Part shown: in pieces, positions 34,139-41,050 of the stretch | How positions within the stretch are numbered: the stretch's first letter is position 1 | Layout of the letters: every line of letters starts with the position of its first letter | Source: Gemmatimonadaceae bacterium | GTDB taxonomy: Bacteria > Latescibacterota > UBA2968 > UBA8231 | Assembly: GCA_026706075.1 (NCBI GenBank) | Contig: JAPOZM010000016.1 | Coordinates: 28,090-92,089, forward strand | DNA: 64,000 nucleotides | Reading direction: 5' to 3' | Notes under the pieces: model-generated | What the model was told of the DNA's origin: nothing | What the model saw: only the letters and a program-made list of their open reading frames with translations | Database searches by the model: none | Translations under genes and position numbers: made by a program

Positions 34139-34897
34139 GTGATCGACCTGTCCGGAAAGGTGGCCCTCGTCACCGGAGCCTCGCGGGGCATCGGCCGGGG
34201 CTGCGCCGTGGAGATGGCCCGCTGCGGGGCCGACGTGGCCGTCAACTACCGCTCCCACCCGGACGAGGCCGAGGAGGTGGCCGCCGAGGTCCGCTCCCTC
34301 GGCGGCCGGGCCGAGACCTACGGGGCCGACGTCTCCGACCGTGATGCGGTGGACGCCATGATCGCCGGCGCGGTCTCCGCCCTGGGCGGCCTCGACATCG
34401 TCGTGGCCAACGCCTACTACTCGAAGCGCCAGCCCTTCCTCGAGCTCGACGTGGAAGAGGCCCGCCGGACCCTGGACGTCACCCTCTGGGGCGCCTTCCA
34501 CGCGGCCCAGGCCGGGGCCCGGCAGATGGTCGCCGAGGGCCACGGCGGCCACATCCTCTTCATCAGCTCCGTCCTCGGCTTCATCCCCTTCCCCACCTCG
34601 GCGCCCTACAACACCGCCAAGGCCGGCGTCAACCACCTGGCCTCCACCATCGCCGGCGAGCTGGCCGGGCACCGGATCCGCGTCAACGTCATCGAGCCGG
34701 GCTGGACCGACACCCCCGGGGAACGCCAGTTCACGACGGAGGAGGAGCTGCGGGCCGGAGGCGAGGCCCTGCCGCTGAAGCGCCTGGGCCGGCCCGACGA
34801 GATCGGCAAGGCCGCCGCCTTCCTCTCCTCCGACGCCGCCGACTACGTCACCGGCGCCACCCTGCGCGTCGACGGCGGCTTCTGGCTGCCGCGCTGA
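34139..34897 (+). CDS. SDR-family oxidoreductase (FabG-like)
   Basis: A 252-residue classical short-chain dehydrogenase. The NAD(P)-binding motif is TGASRGIGRG (about 11-20). DNAG-like NAYYSKR and the catalytic tetrad with S (ISSVLGF), Y and K (YNTAKAG) follow, and the C-terminus has EPGWTDTPGERQF and GATLRVDGGFWLPR. The NAY motif replaces the usual NNAG. NADPH preference is suggested by the Arg-containing early loop (NYRSHPDEAEE). It reduces an unknown ketone or oxidises an alcohol. GTG 34139 follows a 56-bp gap and it precedes the dehydratase by 5 bp, so a sugar-acid or 2-keto-acid pathway is a reasonable guess. Confidence 0.82.
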   Translation: MIDLSGKVALVTGASRGIGRGCAVEMARCGADVAVNYRSHPDEAEEVAAEVRSLGGRAETYGADVSDRDAVDAMIAGAVSALGGLDIVVANAYYSKRQPFLELDVEEARRTLDVTLWGAFHAAQAGARQMVAEGHGGHILFISSVLGFIPFPTSAPYNTAKAGVNHLASTIAGELAGHRIRVNVIEPGWTDTPGERQFTTEEELRAGGEALPLKRLGRPDEIGKAAAFLSSDAADYVTGATLRVDGGFWLPR

Positions 34898-34902
34898 GAC
34901 CG

Positions 34903-36627
34903 GTGACCGCCACCCGGGGCCGACTGCGCAGCGCCGACTGGTTCGACGCCGAGCCCAAGACCTCCTTCATCCACCGCAGCTGGATGCGGATCGAGGGCGT
35001 GCCCGACCACGCCTTCGACGGCCGGCCCGTCATCGGCATCTGCAACACCTGGTCGGAGCTGACCCCGTGCAACGCCCACTTCCGCGACCTGGCGGAGATG
35101 GTCAAGCGCGGCGTCCTCGAGGCCGGCGGCGTCCCCCTGGAGTTCCCGGTCATGTCCCTGGGGGAGGCGATCATGCGGCCCACGACGATGCTCTTCCGCA
35201 ACCTCGTCTCCATGGACGTGGAGGAGTCGATCCGGGCCAACCCCCTCGACGGCGTGGTGCTGCTGGCCGGCTGCGACAAGACCACCCCCTCGACCCTGAT
35301 GGGCGCCGTCAGCTGCGACCTGCCGACGCTGGTCGTCTCCGGCGGGCCGATGCTCAACGGCAAGTTCCGGGGCCGCGACATCGGCTCCGGGACCGACGTG
35401 TGGCGGTTCTCCGAGGAGCTGCGGGCCGGGCGCATGACCGAGCACGAGTTCGCCGAGGCCGAGGCCTGCATGTCGCGCTCCGCCGGCCACTGCATGACCA
35501 TGGGCACCGCCTCCACCATGGCCTGCATGGTCGAGGCCCTGGGCCTGACCCTGCCCGGCGGCGCCGCGATCCCGGCGGCGGACTCGCGCCGCAAGTCCCT
35601 GGCCCACCTCGCCGGCAACCGCATCGTGGAGCTGGTGAGGGAGGACCTGCGCCCCTCGCGGATCCTCGGCCGCCCCGCCTTCGAGAACGCGATCCGGGTC
35701 AACGCCGCCATCGGCGGCTCCACCAACTTCGTCGTGCACCTGCTGGCCCTGGCCGGCCGCGCCGGCGTCGAGCTGTCCCTGGACGACTTCGACCGGCTCG
35801 GCAGCCGCCTGCCCCTGCTCGTCGACCTGATGCCCTCGGGCCGCTTTTTGATGGAGGACTTCTACTACGCCGGCGGCCTGCCCGTGGTCATCCGCGAGCT
35901 GGAGCACCTGCTGCACATGGACGCCCTCACCGTCACCGGCCGCAGCCTGGACGCGAACACGGCCGGCGCCCCCTGCCACGACCGGGAGGTGATCCGGCCC
36001 TTCGGCGAGCCCGTGCAGGAGGAGGCCGGCCTCGCCGTGCTGCGCGGCAACCTGGCCGAGGACGGGGCGATCATCAAGCCCTCGGCGGCGACGCCGGAGC
36101 TGCTCCAGCACCGGGGCCGCGCGGTCGTCTTCGAGGACATCGAGGAGCTGCAGGCGCGCATCGACGACCCGGACCTCGACGTGGACGAGAGCTGCGTCCT
36201 GGTCCTCAAGGGCGCCGGCCCCAGGGGCTACCCCGGGATGGCCGAGGTCGGCAACCTGCCCATGCCGAAGAAGCTGGCCGAGGCCGGGGTGCGCGACATG
36301 GTGCGCATCTCCGACGGCCGCATGTCGGGCACGGCGTACGGCACCGTGGTCCTGCACACCTCGCCCGAGTCGGCCGTGGGCGGGACCCTGGCCCTCGTGC
36401 AGAACGGGGACGAGATCGAGCTGGACGTGAGGGGCCGCGGCCTGCACCTGCACGTCGCCGACGAGGAGCTCAACAGGCGCCGCGCCGCCTGGACCCCGCC
36501 GCCTCCCCACGATTCCCGGGGCTACGTCCGCCTCTACGTCGAGCACGTGCAGCAGGCCCACCTGGGGGTGGACTTCGACTTCCTCCGCGGCGCGTCGGGG
36601 GCCGTGGTCCGGCGGGAGGCCCATTGA
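34903..36627 (+). CDS. IlvD/Edd-family dehydratase (probably sugar-acid)
   Basis: A 574-residue Fe-S dehydratase. The expected cluster cysteines are C47 and C56 (CNTWSELTPCNAH), one in AGCDKTTPS (about 125) and one in AGHCMTMGTASTM (about 198). GGSTNFVVHLLA, GRFLMEDFYYAGGLP and ISDGRMSGTAYGTVV are the typical substrate and Mg regions. The NTWSELTPCNAHFRDLAE and MRPTTMLFRN wording resembles pentonate and hexonate dehydratases more than IlvD proper, so a role in sugar-acid catabolism is inferred. GTG 34903 follows the SDR by 5 bp; TTGA overlap with the FG-GAP gene. Confidence 0.88.
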   Translation: MTATRGRLRSADWFDAEPKTSFIHRSWMRIEGVPDHAFDGRPVIGICNTWSELTPCNAHFRDLAEMVKRGVLEAGGVPLEFPVMSLGEAIMRPTTMLFRNLVSMDVEESIRANPLDGVVLLAGCDKTTPSTLMGAVSCDLPTLVVSGGPMLNGKFRGRDIGSGTDVWRFSEELRAGRMTEHEFAEAEACMSRSAGHCMTMGTASTMACMVEALGLTLPGGAAIPAADSRRKSLAHLAGNRIVELVREDLRPSRILGRPAFENAIRVNAAIGGSTNFVVHLLALAGRAGVELSLDDFDRLGSRLPLLVDLMPSGRFLMEDFYYAGGLPVVIRELEHLLHMDALTVTGRSLDANTAGAPCHDREVIRPFGEPVQEEAGLAVLRGNLAEDGAIIKPSAATPELLQHRGRAVVFEDIEELQARIDDPDLDVDESCVLVLKGAGPRGYPGMAEVGNLPMPKKLAEAGVRDMVRISDGRMSGTAYGTVVLHTSPESAVGGTLALVQNGDEIELDVRGRGLHLHVADEELNRRRAAWTPPPPHDSRGYVRLYVEHVQQAHLGVDFDFLRGASGAVVRREAH

Positions 36628-38876
36628 GGAGCCCTGTCGCCGTGCCCTTCACCATCACCTCGCCCCTGCCGGAGGATCTGGGCCCGATCCCGATCTCCGC
36701 CCGCCTCGACCTCGGCGCGTTGATCCGGAAGGCCGGCCGCGAGGAGCCTCTGGACCCGGGGTCGATCGAGGTGATCGACCTCGCCGAGGGCTCCCGCGTG
36801 CCCTTCCACCTGGCCGAGGATTTCGCCCACGGTGACGAGGGCCGCGTCGAGTTCGCCGTGCGCGAGCCCTCCCGCACCCGCTACGAGATCCGCTTCGACA
36901 CCGTGCCGCCCGGACGCCGCCGGCCTCATCTTCCCGCCCGGGTCCGGACCCCCGCCGTCGGCGCCGGCGACCTGTTGCGCCACAACGCCGGCGAGCCCCG
37001 GCCCGTGACCCTGCACAGCTTCGGCCTGGCCGACCTCGACGGCGACGGCCGGCCGGACCTGGCCGGCACCTGGAACTACTACCACCGCCCCGGGGAGCCG
37101 CGCTCCGGCGTCGTCTGCCATCCGCGGGTGCCGCGCGAGGGCAGCCGGCTCCACTTCGGCGACCCGGTGCGGCTGCGCTTCCGCGAGCCCGGCTCGGAGC
37201 GGCTGCAGCCCTTCCCCGGCACCTACACGGACGCCGCCTTCGGCGACTTCGACGGCGACGGCGAGCCCGAGCTGGTGTACTCCGCCGACGGCGGCGGACG
37301 CCTCGGGCTCTACCGCGTCGCCGGGCGGGACGGCGGCGGCTGGCCGGTCTTCGAGCCCGCCGGAGAGCTGGCCGTCCCGGTGGAACGCACCGAATCGCTG
37401 GCGGTGGCCGACCTGGACGGCGACGGCGTCCTGGACGTCCTCTTCAACGGCCGGTGGATCCGCAACCTCAACCCCGGCGGCTGGCCGGTGGAGCCGGCCG
37501 AAGCGGTCGATCTCGGCGCCGGAAAGCGGATCGCCTGCCTCGACGCGACCGGCGACGGACGCCTGGACCTGGTCGGCCTGCGGGAGAGCCCCCCGGCCTT
37601 CACCGACCACCCCGACGAGGAATCCGCCTGCCCGGGCTCGACCGCCTTCTGGCGGCCCCGGCTCGAGGGTGACACCCCCGCCTTCGCGGAGCCGCGTCCG
37701 GTCCACGGGCTGCCGCCCTCGACCACGCGGATCTCGGCCGCCGTCGACCGCGGCGCCCCGGGACTGCTGGCGCAGCACGACCTCTGGCAGCAGCTGACCT
37801 TCTTCGAGCTGGAGCCCCTGGGCGACGGCTCGCTCCAGGCCCGCGCCGCCGGCCGCGCCGAGTCGCTCTCGGCGGTGCTGGCCTGCTCCGATCAGAGCTG
37901 GCCCTGCTTCTGCGACTGGGACGGCGACGGCACCGCCGACCTGCTCATCGGCGGCGGCTACGGCTGGCCGCGCATCCTGCGCAACCGCGGCACCGACCAG
38001 GAGCCGGCCTGGGCCGCGCCGGAGCTGATCCTCTCGGAGGACCGGCCGGTGCGGCTGCTGCGGGACGAGATCCTTCCCGGCTCCCACTGGCACAACATGG
38101 GCTACCCCTATCCCTGCTTCGTCGACTGGGACGGCGACGGACGGCCGGACCTGATGCTGCCCAACGAGACCAACCGCGTCTTCTGGTACCGCAACGTCGG
38201 CACCCGGGAGGCGCCGCGCTTCGGGCCCCGGCAGCAGCTCGTCGTCGACGGCTACCCCGACTCCGAGGAGGGACGCGCCGAGGCCGCACGCCTCGCCTCC
38301 GACCCGGATCTGCCCAGCCACCCCTACCCGGCCGACCCGACCTCCCCCTTCTTCTGGCGCACCGGCGCCGCCTTCGGAGATCTCGACGGCGACGGCCTCT
38401 GCGACCTGGTCACCCACGACGAGGAGCGGCGGCTCACCCACTTCGTGCAGTACGACGCCGGGGACGGCCGCCGCGGCCTGCGCAAGCGGGACCGGCTGCG
38501 GCTGGAGGACGGGCGCGAGATCGACGACTCCTGCGTTGGGCGGGAGCGGCACTGGACCGAGTCGTTCCGCCTTGTCGACTGGGACGGCGACGGCCGCCTC
38601 GACCTGATCTACAACACCGCCGGGAGCGGCCACATCTACCTGCTGCGCAACGTCGGCTCCCCGGAGGAGCCCGTCTTCGCCGAGCCGCGCCAGTTCCGCT
38701 GCTACGGCGAGCCCCTGGCCTTCACCGTCCACGGGCCCCACGCCTGGCCCTTCGACTTCGGCAGCGGCCGCCCCGGCCTCGTGGGCTGCGTGGAGTGGAG
38801 CGTCTACCCCTTCTTCGCGCACGCGGCGCTGGAGATGGACGAGCACCCGCACTGGCAACTCGGAGACCCGTCGTGA
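36624..38876 (+). CDS. FG-GAP/VCBS-repeat protein
   Basis: A 750-residue protein with at least eight calcium-binding loops of DxDGDG form (DLDGDGRPDL, DFDGDGEPEL, DLDGDGVLDV, DATGDGRLDL, DWDGDGTADL, DWDGDGRPDL, DLDGDGLCDL, DWDGDGRLDL), indicating one or more seven-bladed FG-GAP propellers. Residues of about 1-120 form a beta-sandwich-like start (TITSPLPEDLGPIPISARLD). No good signal peptide is visible with TTG 36624 (TTGA overlap, GGGAGG upstream) or GTG 36642, which is unusual for this family; secretion by another route or an upstream start is possible. It may bind carbohydrate or mediate surface contact. Confidence 0.75.
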   Translation: MRSPVAVPFTITSPLPEDLGPIPISARLDLGALIRKAGREEPLDPGSIEVIDLAEGSRVPFHLAEDFAHGDEGRVEFAVREPSRTRYEIRFDTVPPGRRRPHLPARVRTPAVGAGDLLRHNAGEPRPVTLHSFGLADLDGDGRPDLAGTWNYYHRPGEPRSGVVCHPRVPREGSRLHFGDPVRLRFREPGSERLQPFPGTYTDAAFGDFDGDGEPELVYSADGGGRLGLYRVAGRDGGGWPVFEPAGELAVPVERTESLAVADLDGDGVLDVLFNGRWIRNLNPGGWPVEPAEAVDLGAGKRIACLDATGDGRLDLVGLRESPPAFTDHPDEESACPGSTAFWRPRLEGDTPAFAEPRPVHGLPPSTTRISAAVDRGAPGLLAQHDLWQQLTFFELEPLGDGSLQARAAGRAESLSAVLACSDQSWPCFCDWDGDGTADLLIGGGYGWPRILRNRGTDQEPAWAAPELILSEDRPVRLLRDEILPGSHWHNMGYPYPCFVDWDGDGRPDLMLPNETNRVFWYRNVGTREAPRFGPRQQLVVDGYPDSEEGRAEAARLASDPDLPSHPYPADPTSPFFWRTGAAFGDLDGDGLCDLVTHDEERRLTHFVQYDAGDGRRGLRKRDRLRLEDGREIDDSCVGRERHWTESFRLVDWDGDGRLDLIYNTAGSGHIYLLRNVGSPEEPVFAEPRQFRCYGEPLAFTVHGPHAWPFDFGSGRPGLVGCVEWSVYPFFAHAALEMDEHPHWQLGDPS

Positions 38877-39703
38877 CCACGATGACCTGGACCCCGGTGG
38901 AGGGCACCCCCGGGGAGATCCGCAGCCGTTTCCCCCGCCCCCTCGACGCCCTGGCGCGGGGCGAGGTCCCCGCCCTCGTGCTGCGCGGCGCCTTTCCCGC
39001 CGACCACTGCCGCGCCCTCATGGACCGTTTCCGAGAGCGCGGCCTCGCGTACGACCCCGGGCGGGGCGGCGAGGGCAAGGTGCCGCGCGTCGACATCGGC
39101 ACCAGCTTCGGCCGCTACCGCTCCGACCCCGGGAAGTTCTTCGAGCACTCGCGGCAGACGCGGGAGCTGTTCTCCACCCTCTTCGACGGCTACGAGGACC
39201 CGGTGCGCACCATGTATCAAGCGCTGGCGGAGTTGGCGCCGGAGAAGCGGGTGATGACGGCCCGCGAGCCCGACGGCCGCGAGTACGGCCCCGCCATCTT
39301 CCGCATCTACCACGCCGAGGTCGGCCACGGGCCCCACTTCGACTCAGTGGCCAAGCGCACGAAGGCGGTGGAGTACGCCGTGTCGCGCTTCGACCGGCAG
39401 TTCGCCGGCGTTCTCTGCTTCCAGAACTCGGAGGGCGGCGACGACACGGGCGAGCCCTTCCTCTACAACTGCCCCTGGACCCCGGAGCTGCAGCCGGTGA
39501 TGGCGGCACGGCGGTTCCCCGAGCACGTGGCCGCCAACGGCATCGAACGCGCCCAGGTGAACCTCGAGCCGGGGGACCTCTACTTCTTCTTCTCCGAGAA
39601 CATCCACGAGGTGCCCCACGTGGTCGGCGACCGGCCCCGGGCGGTGCTCGCCATCTTCTTCGCCACCTCCGACGACGAGGAGGAGATCTTCGTATGGGCG
39701 TGA
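38873..39703 (+). CDS. 2-oxoglutarate/Fe(II)-dependent oxygenase
   Basis: A 276-residue double-stranded beta-helix oxygenase. The facial triad begins with H155 and D157 in GHGPHFDSV; the distal region ENIHEVPHVVGDRPRAVLAI supplies the third histidine and the 2OG-binding arginine. The core pattern GVLCFQNSEGGDDTGEPFLYN and NLEPGDLYFFFSENIHEVPH is similar to prolyl-hydroxylase-like and cephalosporin-type enzymes of unknown substrate. GTG 38873 overlaps the FG-GAP stop (GTGA), and the desaturase overlaps its 3' end by 10 bp, so the three are coupled. Hydroxylation of a lipid or peptide is possible. Confidence 0.8.
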   Translation: MTTMTWTPVEGTPGEIRSRFPRPLDALARGEVPALVLRGAFPADHCRALMDRFRERGLAYDPGRGGEGKVPRVDIGTSFGRYRSDPGKFFEHSRQTRELFSTLFDGYEDPVRTMYQALAELAPEKRVMTAREPDGREYGPAIFRIYHAEVGHGPHFDSVAKRTKAVEYAVSRFDRQFAGVLCFQNSEGGDDTGEPFLYNCPWTPELQPVMAARRFPEHVAANGIERAQVNLEPGDLYFFFSENIHEVPHVVGDRPRAVLAIFFATSDDEEEIFVWA

Positions 39704-40767
39704 AGCCTGCCGGGGCCCCGGCCTCCGACCTGGACCTCGCTCCCGAGGAGGTCCAGACCCGGCGCCGCATCCCCTGGTACCGCACCCGCCTCGACCGTCA
39801 GCTCCTGGCCGAGCTGAACCGCCGCAGCGACCTGCTGGGCCTGGCCCAGACCCTCGGCTTCCTGGGCACCCTGACGGCGACCGGCGCGGCGGCGTGGTAT
39901 GCCTCCCTCCATCTGGCCTGGCCCTGGTTCGTCCTCGCCGCCTTCGTCCACGGCACGGGCTACAACTTCATCATCAACGGCTTCCACGAGCTGTGCCACA
40001 GCTCCGTCTTCCGCACGAAGTGGCTGAACCTCTTCTTCCTGCACGTGCTCAGCTTCCTCGGCTGGTACAACCCCGTGCAGTTCTGGGCCAGCCACTCCGA
40101 GCACCACAAGTACACCCTCTACCCGCCCGAGGACGGGGAGGTGGTGCTGCCCGTGTACATGACCCTGAAGGGCTATCTGCGCGGCGCCGTGGTCGACTTC
40201 TGGGGCGCCTGGCACCGGATCCGGGGCGTCTTCCGCCGGGGCGTCCTCGGGCAGACCAGCCCCGGGTGGGAGACGGTCCTCTTCCCGCCGGAGGAGGTGG
40301 AGAAGCGGCGGCGGCTGTTCCGCTGGGACCGGGTGCTGCTCGGCGGCCACGCGGCGATCCTGGCGGGGTCCCTCTACATGGGCTGGTGGCAGCTGCCGCT
40401 GCTGCTCACCTTCGCCTCCTTCTACGGCCGCTGGCTGTTCCTGCTGTGCAACAGCAGCCAGCACATCGGCCTCAGCGACGAGATCCCCGACTTCCGCCTG
40501 AACTCGCGCACCTTCCTGCTCAACCCGGTGGTGCGCTTCCTCTACTGGCACATGAACTACCACATCGAGCACCACATGTACGCCGCCGTGCCCTGCTACC
40601 GGCTGGGGAGGCTGCACCGCGCCATCCGCCACGACCTGCCCCCCTGCCCCCGGGGGCTGATCGCCACCTGGCGGGAGATCGCCGCCATCCAGAAGCGCCA
40701 GAAGCGGGAGCCCGGGTACCAGCACGTGCCCGAGCTGCCGGCCGGGGCGGGGGCTCCCGCGCCCTGA
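39694..40767 (+). CDS. Membrane fatty-acid desaturase
   Basis: A 357-residue integral-membrane di-iron desaturase or hydroxylase. The three histidine boxes are HELCH (98-102), HSEHH (134-138) and HIEHH (about 290), set among about four helices (TLTATGAAAWYASLHLAW, FVLAAFVHGTGYNFIING). The spacing fits acyl-lipid or sphingolipid-type desaturases; 2-oxoglutarate oxygenases and desaturases can both act on lipids. It needs an electron donor (ferredoxin or cytochrome b5-like), none of which is encoded nearby. The ATG at 39694 lies inside the upstream oxygenase gene. A leader-repeat region begins 12 bases after its stop. Confidence 0.87.
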   Translation: MGVKPAGAPASDLDLAPEEVQTRRRIPWYRTRLDRQLLAELNRRSDLLGLAQTLGFLGTLTATGAAAWYASLHLAWPWFVLAAFVHGTGYNFIINGFHELCHSSVFRTKWLNLFFLHVLSFLGWYNPVQFWASHSEHHKYTLYPPEDGEVVLPVYMTLKGYLRGAVVDFWGAWHRIRGVFRRGVLGQTSPGWETVLFPPEEVEKRRRLFRWDRVLLGGHAAILAGSLYMGWWQLPLLLTFASFYGRWLFLLCNSSQHIGLSDEIPDFRLNSRTFLLNPVVRFLYWHMNYHIEHHMYAAVPCYRLGRLHRAIRHDLPPCPRGLIATWREIAAIQKRQKREPGYQHVPELPAGAGAPAP

Positions 40768-40778
40768 GGGGCGACGCC

Positions 40779-40874
40779 GTGAGAGCCGCCTGGAGCAGAG
40801 GCACGGCCCTGGGCCTCCCCCTGGCGTTGACGGGCGCGGCGGCACCGGCCGACCCGAGGCGCGCCGCCCCGTGA
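40779..40874 (+). CDS. Mini-ORF from repeat copy A (31 aa, doubtful)
   Basis: GTG to TGA frame encoding VRAAWSRGTALGLPLALTG and then AAAPADPRRAAP, which resembles a truncated signal peptide. Its TGA overlaps the GTG of copy B (GTGA), so it could couple translation of the gene downstream. It is most simply a by-product of the tandem duplication and may not be expressed. Confidence 0.25.
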   Translation: MRAAWSRGTALGLPLALTGAAAPADPRRAAP

Positions 40875-41050
40875 GAGCCGCCTGGCGCAGAGACGCGGCC
40901 CTCGGCCTCCCCCTGGCGTTGGACGAGCGCGGCGGCGCCGGCCGCCCCGAGGTGCGCCGCCGCGGTAGAGCCGTCCGGGGAAAGGGCGCCGTCCTCGGGC
41001 TCCTCCTGGCCCTGGCGGCGGCGTCGCCGTCGGCCGCCCTCGAGGCGGTT
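40779..41050 (+). repeat. Tandem triplication of a signal-peptide leader (about 92-bp period)
   Basis: Three directly repeated units begin at about 40779, 40871 and 40964. Copies A and B share GTGAGAGCCGCCTGG then CGGCCCT, GGCCTCCCCCTGGCGTTG and GGCGCGGCGGC; copy C is more diverged but aligns along its whole length (AGAGCCGTCCGGGG, GTCCTCGGGCTCCTCCTGGC). In C the GTG start of the unit reads GT-AGAGCC, one G missing. C encodes the real signal peptide of the next gene. Confidence 0.75.
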
